From NCBI GenBank assembly GCA_937952305.1, contig CALFZO010000053.1:1-64000 (forward strand): 64,000 bases of DNA. Direction: 5' to 3'. Positions 41,002 to 48,858 of this stretch are shown here, one piece after another; the stretch's first letter is position 1; the number at the start of each line of letters is the position of its first letter. Under the pieces are notes generated by a model. It ran no database searches and had not been told where the DNA came from. It was given only the letters and a program-made list of their open reading frames with translations. The translations under genes and the position numbers were made by a program. Source of the stretch: an uncultured Anaerolineales bacterium. Its GTDB lineage: Bacteria; Chloroflexota; Anaerolineae; Anaerolineales; UBA6663.

Positions 41002-41784
41002 TCAGCTGAGGCGCTGATAGAACGAAATGCCGGAACTGCGCAGTCCCAGTTCCTGGGCGCGCGGCACGATCTCGGTACCGCCCACAAACAGGATCCCGCC
41101 TGGGCGCAGCGCTTGCTGGAACTTGCGATACAGATCGGTCTTGGCCGCCTCGGTGAAGTAGATGACCACGTTGCGGCACACGATCAGATCGAAGTCCCCC
41201 TCGAACGCATCCGCCAGCATGTTCTGCTCTTGAAACATGACCCGCTTGGCCAGCGCATCGGTGACGAAGAAGGGTGGGCCGCCCGGCTGGAAGAACTGCT
41301 GGCGCTGTGCGGCCGTGACGTTCTGCACGTCGTCCGCCGAATACGGGCCGCGCGCCCGGGCGCGCGCCAACGCGCCGCGGTCCAAGTCGGTAGCCAGCAG
41401 GGTGTGCCGGCGGCCGGGCGTCTCTTCTTCGAGCAGCATGGCCAGGCTGTACGGCTCCAGGCCGATGGAGCAGCCGGCGCTCCACACGCGCAGACGCTGC
41501 CGCCCGGTCAGCAGCATGGGCAGGATGGTCCGCCGGAGGGCCTGCCAACGCTCCGGGTCACGAAAGAACGCCGACACGTTGATGGTCAGGTAGTCGCGCA
41601 GGCGCGCCAGTTCGGTGGTGTCGGCGCGCAGCCGCTTCAGGTAGTCCGGCCACGTCGGCGCTCCCACGCGCACCAACCACGAATCCAGCCGGCGCTTCAT
41701 CTGCTCATCTTTGTAGTGGTCAAGGTTGATCTGCAGCAAGCTGCGGATGGAGTGCTTGACCAGGCTGTAGACTTCCGCTTCCAT
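41002..41784 (-). CDS. cheR: Chemotaxis protein methyltransferase CheR
   Basis: 260 residues. N-terminal helical subdomain ending in LTINVSAFFRD, then a SAM-binding Rossmann fold with WSAGCSIGLEPYSLAML (about 101-117), ATDLD and DLIVCRNVVIYF. It methylates receptor glutamates using S-adenosylmethionine. ATG at 41784 has AAGGTGAG upstream; a GTG two codons earlier is less likely. No C-terminal TPR. The usual SAGCSTGEE motif reads SAGCSIGLE here, keeping the last Glu. It lies between cheB (23 bp) and the cheX pair. Confidence 0.96.
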   Translation of the reverse strand: MEAEVYSLVKHSIRSLLQINLDHYKDEQMKRRLDSWLVRVGAPTWPDYLKRLRADTTELARLRDYLTINVSAFFRDPERWQALRRTILPMLLTGRQRLRVWSAGCSIGLEPYSLAMLLEEETPGRRHTLLATDLDRGALARARARGPYSADDVQNVTAAQRQQFFQPGGPPFFVTDALAKRVMFQEQNMLADAFEGDFDLIVCRNVVIYFTEAAKTDLYRKFQQALRPGGILFVGGTEIVPRAQELGLRSSGISFYQRLS

Positions 41785-41807
41785 ACTCACCTTGCGCGCT
41801 GGGCGCG

Positions 41808-42908
41808 CTATTCCCGCACCAGGCGCTCAATCGCGCCAGCCACGTCGGGTAACGGCACGACGACGTCAGCCGCGGCCGCCTCGACCACGCTGCGGGGCAT
41901 CCCCCACACAACGCACGACGACTCATCCTCAGCGATCACGCGTCCGCCCGCGCCGCGAATCAACAGGGCGCCGTTGGTGCCATCCCGGCCCATGCCGGTG
42001 AGCACCACCCCCACCACGGCGCCGCGGTAGCGCTGCGCCACGGACGCCATCGTGACATCAATCGCCGGACGCACGCCGTGCACGGTGGGGTTCTGGTTCA
42101 GGCTGACGCGGTCGTGCGCGTCCAGGGTCATGTGGAAACCGCCGGGGGCCAGCAGCACCTGGCCGGTCTCCGGCGTGTCGCCGGGCTCGGCCTCTTTCAC
42201 CCGCAGGGCCGCCAACTGGTCCAGACGCTCCGCCAGGGAGCGCGTGAAGCCAACCGGCATATGCTGGACGATCACGACCGCCGCCGACAGCGTGGCCGGC
42301 AGCGCGGAGACAACCGTACCCAAAGCGCGCGGCCCACCCGTGGAAGCCCCGATGACCACAACTTTGTCGCGGCCGCTGAGCCGGCGCGTCGTTTTAGGGC
42401 TGGCGCGGTCGCCCTTCGGCGCCGGCGGCGCCGGGGCCGCGGGCGGGGCCGTAATCGCGCGCACGCGCGCCTGAGCTGCCGCGCGGACCTTGGCCACCAC
42501 CTCGTCCATGACGACGCTCATGTTCGCCTTGGCGGCCGGTTTGGCGACGAAGTCCACGGCCCCCCAGGTGAGCGCCTGCACGGTCTCGCGCGCGCCCTCG
42601 GTCGTCAGGCTGCTGAGCATCACCACCGGGCGCGGGTCCGTGGCCATGATCTGCCGGAGCGTGGACAGACCGTCCAGCCGCGGCATTTCCACGTCCAGGG
42701 TGATGACGTCTGGCTGCAGGCGCGGCAGCAGTTCTAACGCCTCGCGGCCATCCCGCGCCACGCCGGCCACCGCTAACCCGGGCGTCTCGCCCAGGTGCTT
42801 GCTGATGGTGAAGCGCATGTAGGCGGAATCGTCCACCACCAACACGCGCACCGGCGCCGCCGGGCCAGATACCGGCGGCCGGGAGGCCGCGGCCTGTACC
42901 GTGGCCAT
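41808..42908 (-). CDS. cheB: Protein-glutamate methylesterase CheB
   Basis: 366 residues: receiver domain at about 20-140 (Asp72 in TLDVEMPRLDG, AKP lysine), Ala/Pro-rich linker, methylesterase domain at about 180-366 with catalytic Ser189 (VIGASTGGP), His216 (QHMP) and Asp309 (TGMGRDG). It removes methyl groups from receptors when phosphorylated by CheA. It starts 2 bp after the cheY stop, so the two are probably translated together. Confidence 0.97.
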   Translation of the reverse strand: MATVQAAASRPPVSGPAAPVRVLVVDDSAYMRFTISKHLGETPGLAVAGVARDGREALELLPRLQPDVITLDVEMPRLDGLSTLRQIMATDPRPVVMLSSLTTEGARETVQALTWGAVDFVAKPAAKANMSVVMDEVVAKVRAAAQARVRAITAPPAAPAPPAPKGDRASPKTTRRLSGRDKVVVIGASTGGPRALGTVVSALPATLSAAVVIVQHMPVGFTRSLAERLDQLAALRVKEAEPGDTPETGQVLLAPGGFHMTLDAHDRVSLNQNPTVHGVRPAIDVTMASVAQRYRGAVVGVVLTGMGRDGTNGALLIRGAGGRVIAEDESSCVVWGMPRSVVEAAAADVVVPLPDVAGAIERLVRE

Positions 42909-42910
42909 GG

Positions 42911-43267
42911 TTAGCCGAGCGCCTTGGTGATCGCGGCCAAGACGCGGGCCGGCTCGAAGGGCTTGACGACGAAATCCTTGGCGCCGGACTTGATCGCTTC
43001 CAGCACCACCGACTCCTGCCCGAGCGCCGTCAGCATGACCACCCGGGCGTTCGGGTCGCCCGACCGGATCGCCTTGAGGGCGGCCAGGCCGTCCATCTCC
43101 GGCATGGTCACATCCATCAGCACGGCGTCCGGCCGGTGGGCCTTGTACGTGCTGACGGCGACGGCGCCGTTCTCGGCCTCCATAACCTCATGGCCGTTGC
43201 TGACCAGCATCTTGGAGATGCGTACGCGCAGGAACTCGGCATCGTCGACAATTAGAATCTTCGCCAT
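42911..43267 (-). CDS. cheY: Chemotaxis response regulator CheY
   Basis: 118-residue single receiver with acidic pair in IVDDAEF, Asp52 in LMDVTMPEMDG, Thr in MLTALG and Lys in VVKPFEP. By position, between cheD and cheB, it is the main CheA output of this system. The surface features resemble CheY of CheC/CheD/CheX-containing systems rather than that of enterics. Confidence 0.94.
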   Translation of the reverse strand: MAKILIVDDAEFLRVRISKMLVSNGHEVMEAENGAVAVSTYKAHRPDAVLMDVTMPEMDGLAALKAIRSGDPNARVVMLTALGQESVVLEAIKSGAKDFVVKPFEPARVLAAITKALG

Positions 43268-43327
43268 CCTCAGTGCTCCCTTCGTCTTCGGCCGGCCGCA
43301 GCCGGCTTCGGTCCAATTTTGCGCGGG

Positions 43328-43828
43328 CTAGAGATCCCGCGTCTCGCTGCCCAATACCCGCACATTCATCCGGCCATTGGCGACGTACAGGCGCACCGTT
43401 CGGCCTTTGTTGCCGCCGACCTCCTCAGCCGAGACGCGCAGCCGCAGGCCAGACAGCGTCGCCCGGGCGGCGGCGATGTTGCGCTCGCCGATGTTGAGCG
43501 CCTGTTTGAAGCTCGACAGCGCCAGCATGTTGGCGCCGCCCACCACGCGCACCACCAACCGGCTGCGCAAGGCCCCCAGCTGTTCCACCGTCTGCAGCAG
43601 CCCGGCGATGCCGCTGTCTACATACTTGGGACACTGCGGATCCGCACCGTTGGTGCGCTCGGGCAGAACGGCATGCAACAAACCGGTCACCCGCGTCAGC
43701 GGGTCATACACCCCCACGGCCACACACGAACCCAGCCCATAAGCCACCAGCACATCGCCGGGCTCGCGACTGACCTTGATTTCGCCCAGGCCTACGGCCA
43801 GACTGTTCCCTTCGATGACCGCTTCCAT
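43328..43828 (-). CDS. cheD: Chemoreceptor glutamine deamidase CheD
   Basis: 166 residues. Active-site Cys35 in YGLGSCVAV and His52 in LHAVLP; VVGGANML is also typical. CheD deamidates receptor glutamines and binds CheC in Bacillus- and Thermotoga-type systems. ATG at 43828 is preceded by GAGGGG and lies 10 bp after the cheC stop; a longer frame overlapping cheC lacks a good site. Confidence 0.96.
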   Translation of the reverse strand: MEAVIEGNSLAVGLGEIKVSREPGDVLVAYGLGSCVAVGVYDPLTRVTGLLHAVLPERTNGADPQCPKYVDSGIAGLLQTVEQLGALRSRLVVRVVGGANMLALSSFKQALNIGERNIAAARATLSGLRLRVSAEEVGGNKGRTVRLYVANGRMNVRVLGSETRDL

Positions 43829-43838
43829 GTCCCCTCGC

Positions 43839-44444
43839 CTATGCCGCAAACGCTGCCAGCGTTGCCGGATCCGGGATCACCCAGAAGTCCAGGTCGACGG
43901 CCCGGTCGTCGCGCATGAGCTGGCCCTGCATCAGCAGCACATGCTCGCCGACACCGCCGCAGACCGCCACAATAATGTCCAGCACAGCGCCGACCATATC
44001 GACCATGACGGCCGGCGGCGAGGGCCGGGCATCCACCTTCAAGCGCTTGGCGATGGCGTTCAGGAAGAAGGTGCCGGTCAGGTTGCCGACCTCCGCCAGG
44101 GCCGAACGCTCGATCGAGCCCAGCTGGGTGGTCGTCCCCGGCGGCTCATCCATCAGCAGGTCGGCCAGTTCCAGGGCCTTCGGATACGGCATGACGAGCA
44201 TGATCTGGCCGGAGATGTCGCCGGTCACCTGCAGGTAGATGCCGACCGCTTCCGACTCAGGCCCGCCCGCCAGGGCCGCGATCTCCGAGATCGGGACCAG
44301 CCGCGCATCCGGGTCCGCCACTGTGATGGTGGCGCCGATCATGCTGGCCAGGCCGTCGGCGGCATTGCGGATCCCTTCCGAGGCCATGATCCGCAGCAGG
44401 TCGTGCAGGCGTTCGTCAAATCCAGCGGTTGCGGTTGCGTTCAT
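43839..44444 (-). CDS. cheC: CheC-like CheY-P phosphatase
   Basis: 201 residues, CheC/CheX/FliY family. The second active-site signature is intact (Ser114, Glu118, Asn121; SALAEVGNLTG, then PSPP). The first, near residues 22-27 (SEGIRNAADGLASMIG), keeps the NAA..L..M..G frame but lacks a correctly spaced ExxN, so only one site should be active. Position next to cheD supports CheC, which in other bacteria is both a phosphatase and a CheD-binding protein. With two cheX genes this makes three phosphatases in one operon. Confidence 0.88.
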   Translation of the reverse strand: MNATATAGFDERLHDLLRIMASEGIRNAADGLASMIGATITVADPDARLVPISEIAALAGGPESEAVGIYLQVTGDISGQIMLVMPYPKALELADLLMDEPPGTTTQLGSIERSALAEVGNLTGTFFLNAIAKRLKVDARPSPPAVMVDMVGAVLDIIVAVCGGVGEHVLLMQGQLMRDDRAVDLDFWVIPDPATLAAFAA

Positions 44445-44480
44445 TCCAGCTCCTTCCCACCTCAGCCATTTCGCCGTGGC

Positions 44481-46937
44481 TCAGGCACCGGCCAGCTTGA
44501 ACAGGCCGGGCACATCCACGATCAGCGCGATCTGGCCGTCCCCCAGGATGGCGGCGCCGGCCACGCCGACGGTCTCGCCCACCAGCGGGCCAAGCGATTT
44601 GATGACGACTTCTTGCTCCCCCACCAACCGGTCCACGCGCAGCCCCATCGTCGACTTGCCCCAGCGCACCGCCACGACATATTCGCGGCTGGCGGCGCCG
44701 CCGTCGGTGGGCGCAAAGCCGAGGGCCTCCGACAGGCGCAGCAACGGCAACACGCTGCCGCGCAGCAGCGTCACCGGCCGGCTGTTGACGGTATGGATTT
44801 CGCCGGCCGTCAGGTGCAGGGCTTCCATGACACTCGCCAGCGGGATGGCGAAGACCGGCGCCGCCACGCCCGCGACATCCGCGGACGTCTGCACCAACAA
44901 CGCCGGGACAATCGCCAAGGTCAGCGGCAAACCGACCTGGAACTTCGTGCCGCGGCCCGGCCAGGTCTCGACGGTGACGTTGCCGTTCAGGCGCTCGACG
45001 TTGGAGCGGACGATGTCCATGCCCACGCCGCGCCCAGACAGACCGCTGACCGTCTTGGCCGTAGACAGGCCCGGCGCAAAGATCAGGTCTACGGCCTGGG
45101 CCGGCGTCAACGCGGCCGCTTCCGCTTCGGTCAGCAGGCCTTTGCGGACAGCGCTGGCCTTCACCTGGTCGCCGTCGATGCCGCGGCCGTCGTCCTCGAC
45201 GGTCAGGATGATGCGGCCCTCTTCGTGGCGGGCGGTCAGGAGCACGGTCCCGCGCTCCGGCTTGCCGGCGGCGCGCCGCTCGTCCGGGGTCTCCAGGCCA
45301 TGGTCGATGGCGTTGCGGAGCATGTGGATGAGCGGATCGCTGATGGCCTCGATGACGGACCGGTCGAGCTCGGTGTCCTCGCCGCGCAGGACCAGGTCCA
45401 CCTGCTTGCCAGTCTGCCGAGCCAGATCCCGCACCAGGCGCGGGAACTTGTTGAAAGCGCTGGCGATCGGCAGCATGCGGATGCGCATGACCTCTTCTTG
45501 CAACTGGTCGGTCAGGCGGCCCAGGTTGAGGGCGGCCTCGCCCAGTTCGTCCACGCGCTCGTCGCTGCGCCAGCGCTGTTCAAAGTCGCGGTGCAGTTGG
45601 TAGAGCCGATTGCGGCCCGTGATCAGCTCACCGACCAGGTTCATCAGGCTGTCCAGCCGTTCGACGCTGGTGCGCACGGTTTGCTCGGCGCGGGCGCGGC
45701 CCTTCTCGGGCGCGGCCTGGCTGGCCTGCAGCGCGGAACGCAGTTGCGAGATCTGCTGGGCGATGGCCTGGTCCAGGATTTCCTGGGGGACGAAGCCCAT
45801 GCGCACGAGCGTCTGGCCGAGCAGGTGCCGGGGCTCGCGTTCAGCGGCCTGGTAATCAATGGCGGCCTGAAGCTGGGCGGCGGTGAGGCGCCCGGCACTG
45901 ACCAGATATTCGCCCACGCGCTGGGCGCTCTCATCGGACGGTTGCTCCGTAGGCGGCGCGCCGACGGGCGGCGGGGCCGGCTCGGGCGGTGCGACCAAAT
46001 CAATGACTAGGTCATCCAGGGTCAGACGGGCGACGTCGGGAATAGCCGCCAGGGCCTGGCGGATGGCCTCGGCAGGCTGCGCGGTGATCACCTGCGCCAT
46101 GAAGTACGGGATCGGCGTCGAGGTCTCAATGGCCGCCTGATCCGGCTGCATGCTGACAATCTCGCCCAACTCCTGGAGCGCCAGCATGGCCTGGAAGGCG
46201 CGCGCCGCCGAGGCGAAGCAGCCCGGCGTAAAGTCTACGCGCACGGACAGTGGGGCGGCCGGGGCCGGAGCGGCCGGCGGCGCGGAGCGGCGGCGCGCCG
46301 GTTTGGCGGCTTTGGCGCCCGGGCCAGCCTTGCGCGTCGTCTTGGCCGCGCGCCCGCTCTTGGCGCGGGCGGTGGTCTTCTTGCCGGAACGCGCCCGCTT
46401 GGGCGCGGGCGGCAGCTGGACGACCGTGTGGCCGTTCTTGCCATTCTTGCCGTTCGGCGGGGCAGCGCCCACAGCGACCGGGCTGACGGCCACAGGCGCC
46501 AGGGCCGGAACAACCACCGGAGCCGGGGCGGCCAGGCTGGGTGCGGCCTGGGCGAAGCGCGTCAGGCGAGCCACCAGCACGGCGATGTCCACCGGACTGC
46601 GCTGGCGGTCCACGACTTCAGTGAGCAAGAGGCGCAGCGCGTCCAGCGACTCCAGCAAGGCGTCGGCCATGCGCACGTCCACCGTGTGGGTGCCTTTGCG
46701 CAGCCCATCCAGCACGGTTTCCATCACGTGCGTGAGTTCCGCCATGCGCTGATGCCCGATCGCCCCGGCCGACCCCTTGAGGGTATGCGCGGCCCGGAAC
46801 AGGGCCTGCAACAAGGGCGGATCGTCACCTTCGCGCTCCAGGCGGACCAAGCCCTCGTCTAGAATCTGGAGGTGCTCGTTGGCCTCGGCCAGGAAGATCT
46901 GCAATTCGTCTTCAGCGATGTCGAAGTTGAGTTCCAT
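44481..46937 (-). CDS. cheA: Chemotaxis histidine kinase CheA with inserted MshEN-like domain
   Basis: 818 residues from the ATG at 46937 (MELNFDIAED). P1 HPt with His51 (AAHTLKGSAG); a Pro/Ala linker and a very basic Lys/Arg/Ala stretch at about 180-218; a P2-like domain at about 230-315; a tandem 24-residue motif at 340-363 and 372-395 (RVGEYLVSAG..., LLGQTLVRMG...) matching MshEN/T2SSE_N; P3 dimerisation (about 420-480); P4 ATPase (RNAIDHGLE, DDGRGID, LSGRGVGMD); and P5 CheW-like. It phosphorylates CheY and CheB in response to receptors. MshEN domains of other proteins bind c-di-GMP, so this kinase may be tuned by it. An 11-bp repeat array precedes the gene. Confidence 0.96.
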   Translation of the reverse strand: MELNFDIAEDELQIFLAEANEHLQILDEGLVRLEREGDDPPLLQALFRAAHTLKGSAGAIGHQRMAELTHVMETVLDGLRKGTHTVDVRMADALLESLDALRLLLTEVVDRQRSPVDIAVLVARLTRFAQAAPSLAAPAPVVVPALAPVAVSPVAVGAAPPNGKNGKNGHTVVQLPPAPKRARSGKKTTARAKSGRAAKTTRKAGPGAKAAKPARRRSAPPAAPAPAAPLSVRVDFTPGCFASAARAFQAMLALQELGEIVSMQPDQAAIETSTPIPYFMAQVITAQPAEAIRQALAAIPDVARLTLDDLVIDLVAPPEPAPPPVGAPPTEQPSDESAQRVGEYLVSAGRLTAAQLQAAIDYQAAEREPRHLLGQTLVRMGFVPQEILDQAIAQQISQLRSALQASQAAPEKGRARAEQTVRTSVERLDSLMNLVGELITGRNRLYQLHRDFEQRWRSDERVDELGEAALNLGRLTDQLQEEVMRIRMLPIASAFNKFPRLVRDLARQTGKQVDLVLRGEDTELDRSVIEAISDPLIHMLRNAIDHGLETPDERRAAGKPERGTVLLTARHEEGRIILTVEDDGRGIDGDQVKASAVRKGLLTEAEAAALTPAQAVDLIFAPGLSTAKTVSGLSGRGVGMDIVRSNVERLNGNVTVETWPGRGTKFQVGLPLTLAIVPALLVQTSADVAGVAAPVFAIPLASVMEALHLTAGEIHTVNSRPVTLLRGSVLPLLRLSEALGFAPTDGGAASREYVVAVRWGKSTMGLRVDRLVGEQEVVIKSLGPLVGETVGVAGAAILGDGQIALIVDVPGLFKLAGA

Positions 46938-46970
46938 CAGGCCGATCCTAGCATCCCGGTCAGGGGAAAA

Positions 46971-47011
46971 CCGTAAAGCACCCATAAAAGAACGACAAAG
47001 CCGCCATGAAA
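46971..47011 (-). promoter_or_regulatory. Four-unit 11-bp TTTA direct repeat array before cheA
   Basis: Plus-strand TAAA, TAAA, CAAA, TGAA at 46974, 46985, 46996 and 47007, exactly 11 bp apart. Minus-strand units: TTTCATGGCGG, CTTTGTCGTTC, TTTTATGGGTG, CTTTACGG. The array fills the 75-bp gap between the HTH gene and cheA, ending 37 bp before the cheA start, where an activator or a repressor could act on an internal promoter. Confidence 0.6.
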
Positions 47012-47012
47012 T

Positions 47013-47282
47013 CTAGGCCTCAGGCGCCGGCGGCGACGCCGCGGACGCTGCGGGCGCAGTGCCGGCGTCAGGGGAGACCGAGCTGCCGGGCAGGAGGATG
47101 TTGTGTTGGCGCGCAAAGGCTTCCAGATCGGCCCGGCGGATGCGGATGTTGAGACCCAGCTGGGTGTTGTAAGCGGGCAACCCCTTGGTCCGGATCCAAC
47201 GCCGGATCGTTTCAGCTGAGACGCCGCAGAAACGCGCCGCTTCCGTCGTCGTCAGGATGTCAGTTACAGGTGCCGTTTCCAT
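47013..47282 (-). CDS. Small excisionase-family / BldC-like HTH DNA-binding protein
   Basis: About 89 residues. MerR/excisionase-type helix-turn-helix: ILTTTEAARFCGVSAETIRRWI, then a wing containing RIRRADLEAFARQHN, followed by a Ser/Pro/Ala tail. Proteins of this type bind DNA directly or as co-regulators. The start at 47282 is preferred because it immediately precedes the domain; ATG at 47324, overlapping the kinase stop, would add 14 residues. It lies between the Ser/Thr kinase and cheA, so a role in controlling the che operon is plausible. No integrase is nearby, so true excisionase function is unlikely. Confidence 0.75.
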   Translation of the reverse strand: METAPVTDILTTTEAARFCGVSAETIRRWIRTKGLPAYNTQLGLNIRIRRADLEAFARQHNILLPGSSVSPDAGTAPAASAASPPAPEA

Positions 47283-47313
47283 GGTCAACTTTGGTCCTTG
47301 TCCCGCACCAGCC

Positions 47314-48678
47314 TCAACGGACATGGAGGTAAGTCTCGGCGATCCAGCCGGTCCCATCCCACTCGGCGTCGGCGGCCTCGGGAATGCTGAGCCGATACCA
47401 CCAAGCGCCATCACAGGTGCGCCGCTCCAGGATCCGGCCGACATCGCCGTCGTTGGCGACGCCGAGCACGCCCAGCCAGAAACCAGCCGGGCAGCCGCGC
47501 AACAGGCTGACGCTGGCCTGGCCGTCGCCGTCGACGCGCACGCCTGAGCCCACCGCGAAGCGCGGCGCCGTGTTGGCGGTGGGCGTGCTCACTTCAATCA
47601 ACTGCGTGGCGCCCCAGCCAATTCCGACCACGAGCACGACGATGCCCAGCAAGACGGCGGCCGGCGCCAACCAGGCGCGCCGATCCCGCGGGCTGGGCGG
47701 CGCCGCGTACTCGCTGTCCTCGTAGGCCGAGAACTCCTCCAGCGGCGTCCCGGAGCGCGCGCTGCTGGGCAAAGACGCGCTGCTGGACCGCACGGGGACC
47801 GGCTCAGTCGGGTCCGGCTCAGAGCGGGCGGCCGGCTGGGCCTGAGCGCGTTCCACAGCCACATGCAGGGCGTGGGCCAACAACTGCGCTGACTGGTAGC
47901 GCTCCATGGGGTCCTTGGACAAGGTCCGCATGACCACGGATTCCACGCCGGGCGGCAGGTGACGCCCGAGCACACGCGGCGTGGGCGGCAATTCTGAGAT
48001 GTGCTTGACGGCCACGGCCAGCGTGCCGCCCTGGAACGGCGTCTGCCCGACCAGCATTTCGTAGAGAATCACACCCAGCGTGTAGACGTCGCTGCGCTTG
48101 TCGCCGGGGGCGCCGCGGGCCTGCTCCGGCGAGATGTAGGCCGGCGTGCCAGTCAGGCCGCCCGTGCCGGACAAGCGCGGGTGATCGATCCAGTAGACCA
48201 GGCCGAAGTCGGTGAGGACCGGCGTGCCGTCGTCGCGGAACATGATGTTGGCCGGCTTGAGGTCACGATGGATCACGCCGTGGCGGTGGGCGAAGTCGAC
48301 GGCGGCGCAGATGATCTGCATCCACTGGTCGGCCTGCTCCAACGAGACGGGCCGCCGCTGGCGGGCCATCTCCATCAAGCGGAGCTCCAGCGTGCCGCCG
48401 CCCAGGTACTCCATCACGATGTAGGCGTTGTCGCCGTCCACCACGAATTCCTCCACCCGCACGATGTTCGGGTGATGGATGCGCTTCATAACCTCGGCCT
48501 CGCGCCGGAAGCGATCCAGCGAGCCGCCGTGGTTGAAGAGGTGCGGATGGATGGTTTTGATGGCGCAGACTTCGCCCGTGACCGTGTGGCGGGCCTTGTA
48601 GACGTCGGCCATGCTGCCCCGGCCGGCGAGTTCTTCCAACTGGTACTGCCCGATCGTCTGGCCGATGGTGGTGCTCAC
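47314..48678 (-). CDS. Transmembrane Ser/Thr protein kinase (Hanks type)
   Basis: 454 residues from a GTG at 48678 with AGAGG upstream. Kinase domain at about 11-275: glycine loop AGRGSMADVY, Lys41 (CAIK), HRDLKPAN at 137-144, DFG at 157-159, APE-equivalent SPEQARG. A Ser/Pro-rich juxtamembrane region, one membrane helix (LAPAAVLLGIVVLVVGIGW) and an extracellular C-terminal domain of about 85 residues with Cys/Trp pattern (RRTCDGAWWYRLSIPEA, GWIAETYL) resembling a bacterial SH3 domain. It may sense envelope ligands and phosphorylate the adjacent HTH protein or Che components (inference). Confidence 0.94.
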   Translation of the reverse strand: MSTTIGQTIGQYQLEELAGRGSMADVYKARHTVTGEVCAIKTIHPHLFNHGGSLDRFRREAEVMKRIHHPNIVRVEEFVVDGDNAYIVMEYLGGGTLELRLMEMARQRRPVSLEQADQWMQIICAAVDFAHRHGVIHRDLKPANIMFRDDGTPVLTDFGLVYWIDHPRLSGTGGLTGTPAYISPEQARGAPGDKRSDVYTLGVILYEMLVGQTPFQGGTLAVAVKHISELPPTPRVLGRHLPPGVESVVMRTLSKDPMERYQSAQLLAHALHVAVERAQAQPAARSEPDPTEPVPVRSSSASLPSSARSGTPLEEFSAYEDSEYAAPPSPRDRRAWLAPAAVLLGIVVLVVGIGWGATQLIEVSTPTANTAPRFAVGSGVRVDGDGQASVSLLRGCPAGFWLGVLGVANDGDVGRILERRTCDGAWWYRLSIPEAADAEWDGTGWIAETYLHVR

Positions 48679-48809
48679 AGGGGCCTCTCTAGGATGGCGC
48701 AACGCGGGGCGGCGGGCGAGACGCCCGACCCGGCCTCCTTCAGACGCCACACATCGGTTGTCGACCACACATCAGTCAGACTTGAGCGCGCCGGCCGCGC
48801 CAACGAGGA

Positions 48810-48828
48810 GTTTTAGGGGAGCTTTACG
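48810..48828 (+). promoter_or_regulatory. Inverted copy of the TTTA repeat, two units
   Basis: TTTTAGGGGAG followed by CTTTACGG on the plus strand, cores 11 bp apart. Its complement, CCGTAAAGCTCCCCTAAAAC, matches the plus-strand sequence at the cheA array (CCGTAAAGCACCCATAAAAG) at 17 of 20 positions. It lies about 135-150 bp upstream of the Ser/Thr kinase start, in the opposite orientation to the other arrays. Confidence 0.4.
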
Positions 48829-48858
48829 GAAGCGGCGGGAACGGGCGGCCGGGCGCGG

